64,000 nt of DNA from Phocoena phocoena (lineage: Eukaryota; Chordata; Mammalia; Artiodactyla; Phocoenidae): NCBI RefSeq assembly GCF_963924675.1, contig NC_089221.1, positions 140,968,263 through 141,032,262 on the forward strand, read 5' to 3'. Numbering within the stretch: position 1 is the first letter of the stretch; every line of letters begins with the position of its first letter. Under the pieces are notes generated by a model. The model was not told where the DNA came from. It did no database searches and saw nothing but the letters and a program-made list of their open reading frames with translations. A program made the translations under genes and the position numbers. Shown one piece after another: positions 1-10,524 of this stretch.

Positions 1-870
1 ATTGATTTATGTATGTTGAACCATCCTTTCATCCCAGGAGTAAATCCCACTTGATCATGGTATATAATCCTTTTAATGTGCTGTTGAATTTAGTTTGCTA
101 GACTTTTTTTTAGAATTCTTAGGCCTGTATTCATCAGGAATATGGGCCTATAGTTTTGTTTTCTGATAGTGTCCTTATCTGGCTTAGAATCAGGGTAATG
201 TTGGATTCATAAAATGGGCTTGGGAATGTTCCCTCCTCTTCAATTTTTGGAAGAGTTTGAGAAGGATTGGAACTAATTCTTTAAATGTTTGGTAGAGTTC
301 ACCAGTGAAACCATTTGGTCCTGGGCTTTTCTTTGTTTGGAGGTTTTTGATTACTGCTTCAGTCTCTTTACTGGTTATTGTTCTCCCAGATTTTCTGTTT
401 CTTCATGATTCAGTCTTGGTAGGTTGTATGTTTCCAGGAATTTATCCATTTCTTACAGGTTATCAAGTTTACTGGCATGTAATTGTTCAGCTGTCTCTTA
501 TGATCCTTCACATTTCTGTGGCATCAGTGGTTAATGTTTTCTTTTTTATTTATAATGTTGTTTATTTGAGTCTTCTTTTTTTTCTTGGTTAGTCTAGCTA
601 AAGATTTGTCAATGTTGTGTATCTTTTCAAAAAACTAACTTTTAGTTGTATTGATACTTTCTATTGTCTGTCTAGTCTCTATTTCATTTATTTCTGCTCT
701 AATCTTTATTATTTTCTTCCTTCTACTAACTTTGGGCTTAGTTTATTCTTTCTTTTCTAGTTCCTTCAGATGTAAAGTTAGGTTTATTTGTTGTAGATCT
801 TTCTTTTTTCTTAACATAGGCATTTTTCACTATAAAATTCTCTCTTAGAAAGGCTTTTGCATGTAGCCTC
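1..870 (-). pseudogene. LINE-1 ORF2 remnant (reverse transcriptase region)
   Basis: The + strand is the reverse complement of L1 ORF2. It runs collinear with the better preserved L1 at about 44941-45815, for example 'cttgatcatggtatataatc' here against 'attgatcatggtgtatgatc' there. It covers the N-terminal half of the reverse transcriptase and part of the endonuclease-RT linker. It stops near the 'ctctcttagaaaggcttttg' landmark, so the endonuclease and ORF1 are missing. The copy is far more decayed than those at 42-53 kb and no long reading frame survives. It runs off the left edge, so its 3' end and target duplication cannot be seen. The L1 identity is secure; the subfamily (an old L1M type) is inferred. 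Confidence 0.85.
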
Positions 871-2125
871 GCTTTGGTGCCTGTGCATTCAAATGAGTAA
901 ACACATTTTCCAATCTTCACAGATGGTTTCAGAAGGTAAAGACCACCTGTCTTTTTCCCGGCCTGATGTGATCACCTCCAGAATCACAATCATGCTGGGC
1001 TGGATGCAGTTATGAGGCTGTTGCTGGGTCTGTAGTAGGGTCTGCAGTTGGAAGGCTCTTTACCAGAGTTTTGGGCAGGCATGGATTCTGTTGGGTCCCT
1101 GGGTAGATGGGACTGCCTCCAGTACCTTGTTCAGTAGGGCAGCGCTGGGACAAGAATCCACTTCAGGGTCCACAGTTTGCTCTTCAGACAGCAGGTCTTC
1201 TACCCAGAGTGGTGGATGTGGCTCCCACCAAGTCCCTTGGGGGGGCTGCTGCCTTGTCACTGGATGGGTACCTGGGTGAGCATCACTTGCTCTGGACCAT
1301 GGTTGAGAGGGGCTGGAACTGAGCCCCAGGGCTGTTTCACATTCCATAGCCAAGTCTGAGGTCTGCACACCTGGCTCTTGAGGCATGACTTAGTGTGTCT
1401 CCCACCAGAGCACTGGGCAGACTAGACTGATCCCTGATCATAACCATGGAGCGGCTGGAGCTGAGGTTAGCTAGTCTCAGTGCTGTCAGGATGCTTGTGA
1501 ACTTTGGCTGTGAGGGCTTGGAACTCAGTATAGGGCACTTTAGGATCTCTGGGGATGCAGATGAGAGTTCTCTTGAAGCGTTCCTGTGCCAGCAAAACTG
1601 TTTGCAGACTGGTTAGACAGGCTGGAGCCCAGTCACAGGGCACTTTCAGAATCTACAGTCTGACCAAATCTGGTGCCCTTACCTTGAGAAACTCCTGAAC
1701 AGTGGTCCAGAGAGGCTGGAGCCAGTTCACGAGTCAATTCAGGGTCTACAGCCAGGACCAAGTTCTGTCTATGACCTGATGCATGGGTGGGTGTGACTCC
1801 TCTCAGGTCCCTTGGCATATGGTACTGGTAACAGACCCAAAGTCATATGGGGCTGTAGCCAAGTTCTCAAGAGTATGGAGCTGTTTCTATTTTTATATCT
1901 GGAACCATAGTCAGAAAGTCAGACACCGATGTGGGCCCACCTTCTAAAAATGGCTTTCCTGGGTCTTGGACTACACTGGGATCTCACAATCTCCTGTCTG
2001 GATTCTAAAGCTCACAGGTAGGTACTTTTGTCTGGATACCAAATTATTGTTGTTAGGGACGGAGGGTGGGGGACACCCTAGTGATGTCTTATGTGGCCAT
2101 TTTGGTGACATCACTCAGTCATGTT
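871..2125 (-). mobile_element. Probable 5' UTR of the same old L1
   Basis: This GC-richer stretch directly follows the ORF2 remnant on the 5' side of the antisense L1. It contains diverged units opening with 'ggctggagc' or 'ggctggaac' near 1311, 1450, 1528, 1620 and 1711; the last three are about 91 bp apart. Its right end, read on the minus strand, carries 'caaaatggccac' (about 2094-2105), the kind of YY1-like motif found at L1 5' ends. The assignment as an L1 5' UTR is an inference from position, orientation and this end. An unrelated LTR-type repeat is possible. ORF1 and the endonuclease appear to be deleted between the two parts. Confidence 0.45.
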
Positions 2126-5117
2126 TAAAAATTAATGGGAACAGCCAGTAAAAAGCAATGTTTGGCAGTTCAAAAGAGACAGTTATATGTGTAGAATTAC
2201 AGCAAACATTGACATAATTCTCCTCTAAAGTGGTCTGTTTCTATTGTGGTAGTAGAGAAAGATCAGAGTGTATAGAATAGATTTGAAATGAACAAGAAAG
2301 TTGATAATTGTTACTTTGGGGAATGGATGAGTGAGCTAAGGAAACATAGAAAGGTAGGGGTGGGGGCAAGTGTTGAAGATTCAGCTGGGATCGAAGACGA
2401 GGATTCCAACATGTTCCACTTTCCTCCATTGACCCAGGCCATCTTTTCTGAGTCTGAAGGCAATTTGACGTAAACACTGTAAAATACCACAGTTAAAATG
2501 AGTTGAGAATATTTTAAGGGGGAGTCCAAATGGTTAATGTGAAATCTAAGTTGGATAGGGAAGGAAGAGAAAGGTCTTAGATAGAGCTGACAGAGAAGGA
2601 GAAGTTTAGGGATTAAAGGTACAGGCAATCTCAGTGGGGTCAGGCCAAGTGTTTTATGCGTGATTGCCACAGTTGGAAGGAGAAGACACAAAGCCTAGGA
2701 GAATATGGAGAGCGAGAACTCTCCAATTTGCAGTTGGAGGATATTTTAGTGAAAGATAAAATTTTAACTTTTATACACGTAAATCAGCTAAACTCTAAAC
2801 TCCATGAAGGCAAGGGATACTATTATAGTCAGTATTCATTGTATATCTTGAGTCATTTCTCTTGTTCATCTCTGCTAAAGCACTTAACTAGTTCAACTAG
2901 TTTTTTCTCTTTCACAATCCTGAGTTACTCAGCATCAAGAGAATCCAAAAAATTTGCAAGCTATTCTTTGGTCTTTGGGGGATCATAACTGAACTATGAG
3001 TAGTTACCAAATGGAGCTTGAGTAGCCCTGATGATTTTGTCTGCCTGAGTAACTTCTCTATAAGATATAGCACAATGCTCTGTGTCCACGAAAGGGTCTG
3101 TGTGATAGCAAATATTTGTGCATTGCATAATACTTTCTTAGGCATTTTCTCATATATTATCAGAGTTGATTTTCCTTGAAAACTCTGTAGAGGTATGTAA
3201 AATATCATCACTATTCGACAGATAAAGAAAATGAAATACGCACTATTCAAGGACCTTATCCACAGTCTCAGAGTTAGATAATGGCCTATATTGCAAGGCA
3301 AACAAACCAGATCTCACAGATTATAATCCAAAGCTCTGTGCACAAATATGCCTTTTAACATTGTAAAATAAGCATCTGCTTTTGCTAGTTCCATAGGAAA
3401 TTTTTGTTTAGTTATTCATGTTCCTGCTTTTGAACTAATTGAAAATTAATTAAAATTAACATACTCTCCTAAAGCTGACTGTACAAGATGCTTTTGGGGG
3501 AAAAAAGTGTGATTAAATCTTGGTGCCTCGATTTCTTTCTATCTGCAGCAATAATAGAAGAACTTATGAATACTGTAATTCCTTGGTCACAAATGCCATG
3601 TGAAGGTAATGTAAAGGGGATCTAGAATTTACTATTGTTCTCCACTCATATGATGTGAATGCAGAAAACAAAAAGATAAACGCCTAGAAAAGCCTGTGAC
3701 GAAATGCCAGACACGAGCTGGACTGATTCACTAGCTCTTGCTTTACTAGCAAATCTAACCCATCATCTCACATACAGTTATGTTGAACCTCCTCTCATTC
3801 TTCTGTGATGAGACCGGGTACCTTACAGTAGATAGCACACAATATAATCATACCTGTTGAATTGGGAAGTGTTGACATAAACATTTCCTGTCATTTTGGA
3901 TTGCAAGACGTTTAACAGCTGTAAAGCATTTGCAGGCAGGTTGCAGGGTAAGTGTCCATGGTTTATCAGTTCAGTATGCCTCTGATGATAACACAAACTA
4001 GGTTACCTATGTGAAACAGATATAGACTTCTGGCAGACACTCAGATATTAAGGAACTGGAGACTAGATGACATCCTTGAATAAACATCAAGAAAATTCAG
4101 ATTTCTTAAATATACAAGTATTTTTGTGATTCTCATCTATAATCTGAACTGTAATAGGCTCATAAATGTAATATATAATTGTAATATTTATGATTACCTA
4201 TCGTAAATATATATATATATATATATTCTAATCTCCTCATTAGAAGGTTAAAGTGGAAATTACCAGAGAAAAAGAAAAAGCTCACAGTTGGGGTCACTGA
4301 TCTACAGATACTCGTCTTGGCTCTGAAGGGACAGCAAGGGTAATAAGTTGTCAGAACATGATTTCATATTTATTCAACAACAAAAATATCTACTGAACAT
4401 TTACCATATCTCAGACATTGCAGTATGCAGTATACAAAACAAATAAGATCCTTCTATTAATAGAAGTTAATGCCAATCTGTAGCCCTTGGACCTTTTAAA
4501 ATTAACCAAATGCTACATCTTTGAAAACAGATTACAAGCACCCTATTTTGGCAAATTTCACTTTCTGGAAAACACCTTTTATTTCATTGTAAGAGCTAAA
4601 TTGATGATTTTTTCCAAGCATTTCAGTAGTGATACAGAAGATGAGTCCAAAACCAGAAAATACAAATTTGGGGTAGTAACAATACTATCAGATAGTTTAC
4701 CAATGGTTTGGAATTTCACAGAGAATATGCGTTCACGGGTTAGGAAAAGCACACAAAACCTACCTTTTGTTTTAATGACATGACATTAAATTTAATAGTT
4801 CTAGTAGTTTTGTACATGCTTATTCCTCTGCCTGGTGAAATTCTTTATTGAGACTTTGGTTAGAAATCACCTGTAAGAAGTCTTTTCTGAGACCTTGGAG
4901 AGAATTAGTTATTAACCTGCTCTGTTTCCCAGATCTTAAGTTCTATGAGGACAGTTGTCATTGCAGTGCTTAATTTGGTCCCAGGCTCACAGCTACCAGC
5001 TGAATAGAGTATATGTACACACTTTCTGATGTAACACTGATCATACTATTATTATTATGATCATTACTTTCTAGCCTCTTTCGCTTAAAGCTTAGGCCAA
5101 AGAATATTCATTTAAAA
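2126..5117. other. No gene recognised; mostly unassigned DNA
   Basis: Frames here are short and show no family I know. Weak ancient-repeat signal is present: a possible MIR (listed separately), an L2-like tail near 4890-5010 and a pure (AT)10 tract at 4207-4226. Nothing else stands out. Confidence 0.5.
3130..3300 (-). repeat. Possible MIR SINE
   Basis: It follows the reverse MIR layout: 'actattcgacagataaagaa' resembles the usual 'cccattttacagatgaggaa', followed by a 'cttatccacagtctcagag' block. Divergence is high, so the call is tentative. Confidence 0.35.
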
Positions 5118-5591
5118 ATTCATATTTATTGAGGCATAATTTCCATATAAAACTGATAACACTGATGGATTTTGGCAAATGAATGCAATCATGTAGCCAC
5201 ACCACAAATACAAGATTCAAAGTTTCCATTATCCCAAAAAAGTACATTTGTCCTCCTTTTCACTAAAATCCCCTACTTTCATTGTCATCCTGGCAACCAC
5301 TTACCTTTATTTTGTCGTTATACTTTGAGAATTTCATGCAAGTTCTATTATATGAAAAGATAATATGTAATTATTTATAATAAAATATAATAAATTATAG
5401 TAATATAAATTAAATTTCAAAAAATTAATCATACAACATATATTCTGTTGTGCCTGGCTTCTTTCACTTAATATTATGCGTGAAGATTTGTTCGTATTGT
5501 TGCATGTATCAGTAGTTTGTTCCCTTTCATTGCTGGGTACTTTTCCCTGGTATGGATATGTAACAGTTTGTTTATTCATTCATCAGTTGAT
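5118..5591 (-). mobile_element. Old L1M 3' fragment, left part
   Basis: The text follows the reverse complement of the L1M 3' region: 'ttgaggcataatttccatat', then a run of landmarks through 'gcctggcttctttcacttaa' to 'ttcattcatcagttgatgga'. It is interrupted at about 5592 by a SINE and resumes at 6250. This is the oldest layer of a three-level nest. Confidence 0.75.
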
Positions 5592-5603
5592 GGACCTTTT
5601 CTT

Positions 5604-6237
5604 TTTTAAATTCATTTATTTATTTATTTTTTGGCTGCGTTGGGTCTTCGTTGCTGCACGCAGTCTTTCTCTAGTTGCAGTGAATGGGGCTACTCTTCAT
5701 TGCAGTGTGCGGACTTCTCATTGCAGTGGCTACTCTTGTTGCGGAGCACGGGCTCTAGGCACACGGGCTTCAGTAGTTGTGGTGCATGGGCTTAGTTGCT
5801 CCGCGGCATGTGGGATCTTCCTGGACCAGGGATCGAACCCGTGTCCCCTGCATTGGCAGGCATATTTTTTTTTTGTTAACATCTTTATTGTAGTATAATT
5901 GCTTTACAGTGGTGTGTTAGTTTCTGCTATATAACAAAGTGAATCAGCTGTACATAAACATATATCCCCATATCTCCTCCCTCTCACGTCTCCCTCCCAC
6001 CCTCCCTATCCCACCCCTCTAGGTGGGCACAAAGCACCGAGCTGATCTCTCTGTGCTATGTGGCTGCTTCCCACTAGCTATCTATTTTACATTTGGTAGT
6101 GTATATATGTCCATGCCACTCTCTCACTTCGTCCCAGCTTACCCTTCCCCCTCCCCATGCCTCAAGTCCATTCTCTACGTCTGCGTCTTTATTCCGCAGG
6201 TGGATTCTTAACCACTGCACCACCAGGGAAGTCTGAA
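5604..6237 (-). mobile_element. tRNA-derived SINE (CHR-type), split by an L1
   Basis: An antisense SINE of the cetartiodactyl tRNA-Glu type. The head, reading leftward, is the reverse of 'gacttccctggtggtgcagt' and ends at about 6236. The 'gggatcgaacccgtgtcccc' block near 5829-5849 holds the B box. The tail is the (attt) run near 5610-5630. The element is broken after 5862 by an L1 3' end and resumes at 6196. A 12-bp target duplication, GGACCTTTTCTT at 5592-5603 and GGACATTTTCTT at 6238-6249, differs at one base. I infer an older CHR-1-like member, since it is more diverged than the three sense-strand copies elsewhere in the window. Confidence 0.85.
5863..6195 (-). mobile_element. L1 3' end inserted inside the SINE
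   Basis: A 5'-truncated antisense L1 tail that begins with the poly-T at 5865-5874, continues with 'aacatctttattgtagtata', and ends in the 3' UTR. It is flanked by only a short GCAGG match (5856-5860 and 6196-6200). It is the same L1 type as 25665-25957 and the 3' ends of the two large L1s. On the minus strand it carries four G-runs at 5992-6017. Confidence 0.85.
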
Positions 6238-6249
6238 GGACATTTTCTT

Positions 6250-6440
6250 GCTTTAATTTTGGCTGTAATGAATAGAGCTGCTATAAACATCCACATACAA
6301 ATCTTTAGGCACACATATGTTATCATATTGTAAGTGTATAATTAACTTTATGAGAAACTACTTGTTTACAAAGTGGCTTACTGTTTTTCATCAATTTCAA
6401 CAGTGTATCAGAGATCCAACTACTTTCCATGCTCTTCAAC
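6250..6440 (-). mobile_element. Old L1M 3' fragment, right part
   Basis: This continues the L1M interrupted at 5591, with 'gctgtaatgaatagagctgc' and 'cttgtttacaaagtggctta', which follow in the L1M consensus order. The right boundary fades near 6440. Confidence 0.65.
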
Positions 6441-6529
6441 TCTTGGGTGGTTATTCCTTTGTACACATTTTTCTAGCCCCTCCCCTTTTCCGGTAATTTA
6501 TTTATATATATGTTAGATAGTTTGATTTC

Positions 6530-6720
6530 TTTTAGACTTTTTTCTCTCTCACCTTTATTTTGAAAAGTGTTAATTGCTATGTCTTCAAGTTCACTGAATT
6601 TTTCCTTGGCAGTGTCTAATTTGTATTATTTTTTAAATTTTATATACTATATTTTTCATCTCTATGAGGCCCATTTGGGTTTCTTTGAGATCTTTTTCCT
6701 TTTTATATTCATGATAAAGA
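6530..6720 (-). mobile_element. Possible L1/HAL1 ORF1-region fragment
   Basis: The phrases 'atgtcttcaagttcactgaa' and 'gaggcccatttgggtttctt' resemble the antisense of an old L1 or HAL1 coiled-coil region. There is no supporting reading frame, and the flanks are AT-rich. Confidence 0.3.
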
Positions 6721-6799
6721 ACATCATGAGCATATTAAGTATATTTATAATATATTTATAGAATATAATATATATTAAATATAAATAGTATACACATAG

Positions 6800-8115
6800 G
6801 TATTTCCTAGTTCTGTCTGCTGAGAGGGCTAGATGAAGCAACATCCCATTCACAGTGAGCACACCCAGTTCTCAGACCTTAGTTTCTAATACCATTCTCT
6901 ATTAAAAGGAACCAGGGCTCCTTGGAAAAATGGCTGATCTTAGGACCAGGGGAGTGGATATATAAGATGAGCATGGAGCATTCTGTGGTTCCAGAAGGTG
7001 GGAAGTGCTCAGAAAACAAAATGATGGAGGTATGTCAAAGGGATATAGGAACCAACTAAAAGATCTCCCAGTGATCAAAGCTGGAACAATTTGAGCAAAA
7101 TCTAAATAACATAGTATCAGATTATAACCCAAAATATAAAATAAATGTCCCTGAGTTCATACTGATATAACTAAATGGGTGAATAAATAAATAAATGAGG
7201 GATAATAGACAAATCTCTCACACAGAAGAATACCAAATAATTTATGTGGATACTCTGCCCTTAAGGAGGGGGAATATAATTTCCCATCCTTTAAGTGTAC
7301 AATGAACACAGTGATTTCTTTCAAAGATATACAGTATGTAAAGGGGGGGGGGCGGTGGGAAGAGAAACTTGATAGTGGAGAAACCTGGCAAACACTACCT
7401 CAGTTAAATGATCAAGTCTTGTTGGTAGTATATATCCTTGATACGATGCAATGAGAATGGCACTGTACTTCTGTAGTCTATCTCCCAAAACTCATATTCC
7501 TGTCTAACAGGAGAAAAATATCAGACAAAGCCAAATTGAAGGAATGTTCCACAAAATACCTGAACAGCAGTTATTAAAATGTTAATGTCAATAAAAACAA
7601 GGAGGGCTTCTCTGGTGGCGCAGTGGTTGAGAGTCCGCCTGCCGATGCAGGGGACACGGGTTTGTGCCCCCGTCCGGGAGGATCCCACATGCCGCGGAGC
7701 GGCTGGGCCCTTGAGTCATGGCCACTGAGCCTGCACGTCCGGAGCCTGTGCTCCGCAACGGGAGAGGCCACAGCAGTGAGAGGCCCGCGTACCGCAAACA
7801 AAACAAAACAAAACAAAACAAAACAAGGAAAGTCTGACAAGCTATCGGTTCAAAGAATTCTAAGGAGACATGATGACTAAATGTAATGTTGTATCTGGGT
7901 CTGAAAAAAACCATTAGGTAAAAACTAAGGAAATCTGAATAAAGTATGACTTCAGGTGTTAATAATATACTGAAATTTGTTCATTAGTTGTGACAAATGT
8001 GCCATCATAATGTAAGATGCTAACAATAGGGGAAAAAGGGTGAGGAAACATGGAACTCTGTAATATCTTTGCAGTTTTCCTGTAAAATGAAACTATTCTA
8101 AAATAAACATTTATT
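6800..8115 (+). mobile_element. L1M 3' UTR, sense, split by a CHR SINE
   Basis: The right end, 'gacaaatgtgccatcataat' through 'aactattctaaaataaacat', follows the 3' UTR end of old L1M elements and finishes in an A-rich tail. The left part (from about 6800) contains no coding landmarks, so the left boundary is approximate. A CHR SINE occupies 7604-7819. Confidence 0.6.
7604..7819 (+). mobile_element. CHR-family SINE
   Basis: A full-length tRNA-derived SINE starting 'gggcttctctggtggcgcag' and ending 'gaggcccgcgtaccgca', followed by an (AAAAC)n tail. The A-box-like 'tggcgcagtgg' and a slightly decayed B box 'ggtttgtgcc' mark the internal RNA polymerase III promoter. The target duplication AAAACAAGGA precedes the element and is repeated at 7820-7829. 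The family is, from memory, specific to cetaceans and close relatives, which makes this one of the best clues to the host. Confidence 0.92.
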
Positions 8116-8194
8116 AGATACTAAAAATAAAAACATTGCAAGCTAATCAACCAAACAAAATTTGTAGAGTTTATTTGGATTCAGATTCATAAAA

Positions 8195-8535
8195 CAGTGT
8201 ATATATAAATGCATGAGTATATATATGTGTTTATATATATGTAAAAATATAAAACACAAAATGTATAAATACATAACAAGTATATATATGCACACAAGTG
8301 CATTATTAGACAAAAAGACACGTAATAAGTAATATTCCTCAAATAAGTACTCAAGTTTTATTGTGCATGCATATACACATATATGTTAGAAATATATACA
8401 TAAAATGTATATATGCACATATATTAACAGAATATATACACAGATGTATATATACATACATATAAACTACATAAAATGTATATTGGTAAAATATATATTA
8501 TGTGTAATATATATATACACACATAAAAGTGTACA
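8195..8535. repeat. Degenerate AT/GT-rich low-complexity tract
   Basis: About 340 bp dominated by 'tatata', 'tgtata' and 'cacata' steps without one fixed period. It probably decayed from a (TA)n/(CA)n microsatellite. Confidence 0.75.
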
Positions 8536-8637
8536 CACATACACATACAACTATCTCTGCCTGTTATATAATCAGAAATTTGAACACTGACTTGAGGAAT
8601 TATTATCAATTATTGTCCTTATTTCTATACTGATAAT

Positions 8638-8850
8638 CAAGATACTGGTTATCTATAGGTGGGAGAAAAAGCATTACAATCAAAGGGCATGTAGAAGATT
8701 CTGGGCTGTAGGGAATATTTTATTTCATAACTTGTGTGATATTAAATGGCTCTTTACGTTACAACAATTGATTAAGCTGTACATTTCTATTTTGTACACT
8801 TTCATATGTGAGTCTTATTTTGTGATCATAAAGTGGAAAAAAATGAGAAT
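8638..8850 (+). mobile_element. Possible L1M 3' UTR end
   Basis: The order 'gatactggttatct', 'ctgggctgtagggaatattt', 'attaagctgtacatttctat' and 'tgtacactttcatatgtgag' mirrors the terminal part of L1M 3' UTRs. It is diverged, with no target duplication seen. Confidence 0.35.
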
Positions 8851-9265
8851 GACAAAGGACAAATTAGAGACAGACAGTTTAAGGAGGTTTTCTGTAAAGG
8901 ATAGTAGAGAAATGGGATGGTACCTGAAGGAGTAAATGGTGTCCAGAGAGATAATTTTTTTAGAATGGGAGAAATTATATCACTTTTACACATACTCTGT
9001 TAGGCTACAGAATATGGAAATCATATGGCATTCTGAAGCTGGTATTGACATAGTCTTTTAAACTAACTTTTTACATGAATAGTATTTTAGTATAAATTGT
9101 CACTAATAATTTTTCTTTTTCTATTTCCTTTCCACAATATGGGGAACCCAGAAATATAAGTAATTGATGATTATAAATCATACATATACATATAAAACTA
9201 TATATAGTTCTATAGCTTTAGCATGTTGTGTCACTTAACAGCTGAGTAGATCAAGTGAGGTGGTA
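8851..9265. other. No gene or clear repeat recognised
   Basis: AT-rich DNA left of the mariner. Nothing identified. Confidence 0.5.
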
Positions 9266-10522
9266 TTGGGTTGGTCAAAAAGTACCTTCGGTTTTTAAGT
9301 AAAAATAAGACACATTTTTCATTGTCACCTAGAACTTTATTGAACAGCATATTCACCTTTTTGTTCCACTACCTTCTGCCATTTTCCAGGCAACTTCATA
9401 ATTCCACCTTCCCAAAACTTTTAATCTTTTTGAGCAAAGAACTGTTCCAGGTGCGTTTTATAGTCTTCCAGGGAATTGAAATTTTTTCCACTAAGAGAAT
9501 TTTGTAGAGACCAAAATAAATGGAAATCCGAAGGTGCAATATCTGGTGAATACAGCAGATGAATCAGAACTTCCCAGCCAAGCTGTAACAGTTTTTGCCT
9601 GGTCATCAAAGAAACCTGCGTTCTTGCGTTATCCTGATGGAAGATTATGCGTTTTCTGTTGACTGATTCTGGATGCTTTTCGTCGAGTGTCGCTTTCAGT
9701 CGGTCTAATTGGGAGCAGTACTTGTTGGAATTAATTGTTTGGTTTTCCCGAAGGAGCTCATAATAGAAGACTCCCTTCCAATCCTACCATATACACAACA
9801 TCACCATCTTTGGATAAAGACCGGCTTTTGGTGTGGTTCATGGTGGTTCATTTCGCTTGCCCCACAATCTCACAGTATCCACTTTTCATTGCCCGTCACA
9901 ATTTGTCTTAAAAATGGAACATTTGCATTACATTTAAGTAGAGAATCTCATGCAGAAATATGATCAAGAAGGTGTTTTTCAGTTAACCAATGAGGAACCA
10001 AACATCAAAGCCATTAACATAACCAAGCTGGTGCAAATGATTTTCAGCGCTTGATTTGGCTATTTTGAGTATGTCGGCTATCTCCCATGTGGTAGAATAT
10101 TGATTATTCTCAATTAATGTCTTGATTTGATTGCTATCAACTTCAACTGGTCTACCCGACCATGGAGCATCGTCCAGAGAGAAATCTTCAGCACGAAACT
10201 TCGCACACCACTTGTGACACATTCGATCAGTCACAGCACCTTCTCCATAAACCGCACAAATCTTTTTTTGTGTTTCAGTTGCGTTTTTACCTTTCTTGAA
10301 ATAATAAAGCATAATATGCCAAAAATGTTTCTTTCTTCTATCTTCAGTATTAAAATGGCTACACAAAAATTCACCAATTTTGATGTCTTTTTTAAATGCA
10401 CGCTGATATGACAGCTGTCACATACAATCTAACTAAATTGTTTCGAATGAAATTAAAGACAACTGAGAGCTACTAGAGCCATCTTATGGAAAAAAAACGA
10501 AGGAACGTTTTGGCCAACCCAA
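9266..10522 (-). mobile_element. Full-length mariner DNA transposon, inactive
   Basis: The element is 1257 bp, the normal mariner size, and is flanked by TA duplications at 9264-9265 and 10523-10524. Its inverted termini are 'ttgggttggtcaaaaagtac' at the left and, reading the right end in reverse, 'ttgggttggccaaaacgttc'. The transposase lies on the minus strand and fills most of the element. From memory, the termini match the mariner family that amplified in cetartiodactyls. The 80-bp hairpin at 19715-19794 has the same termini, so it is probably a miniature derivative of the family. Confidence 0.93.
9338..10366 (-). pseudogene. Mariner transposase pseudogene
   Basis: Cut-and-paste transposase, 343 codons' worth of sequence against about 345 in the family. 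Reading from 10366: an N-terminal DNA-binding region with 'ICAVYGEGAV', 'AKFRAEDFSLDDAPWSGRPV' and an HTH-like segment around 'STTWEIADI'. A one-base loss near 9999-10003 shifts the frame just before 'VPHWLTEKH'. The catalytic domain follows: the first acidic residue is changed ('VTGNEKW' where the family has D), and a stop follows two codons after that motif. The second and third Asp remain in 'HQDNAR' and 'SPDIAPSD', exactly 34 residues apart (D34D). A further stop follows 'FFAQKD'. The C-terminal end 'IMKLPGKWQKVVEQ' is recognisable. The protein cannot be active. Confidence 0.9.
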
Positions 10523-10524
10523 TA

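Noticed and set aside
305..592. 95-codon open frame on the + strand
   Set aside because: It is the antisense of L1 ORF2 sequence; the hydrophobic translation is a by-product of the T-rich complement.
2656..2988. 110-codon open frame
   Set aside because: No recognisable motif and no codon bias. The 'ctccatgaaggcaagggata' text hints at ancient L2 tail, too weak to list as coding.
5476..5898. 140-codon frame
   Set aside because: It spans the junction of L1M and antisense SINE; chance fusion of repeats.
7628..7700. tRNA-like A and B boxes in the CHR SINEs
   Set aside because: These are SINE heads, not functional tRNA genes: no acceptor-stem closure or anticodon arm could be drawn.
7574..7914. 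Frames across the CHR SINE on both strands
   Set aside because: The same Pro/Arg-rich peptides recur at 57719-58346 and 63784-63975, each exactly over a CHR SINE, so they are SINE shadows.
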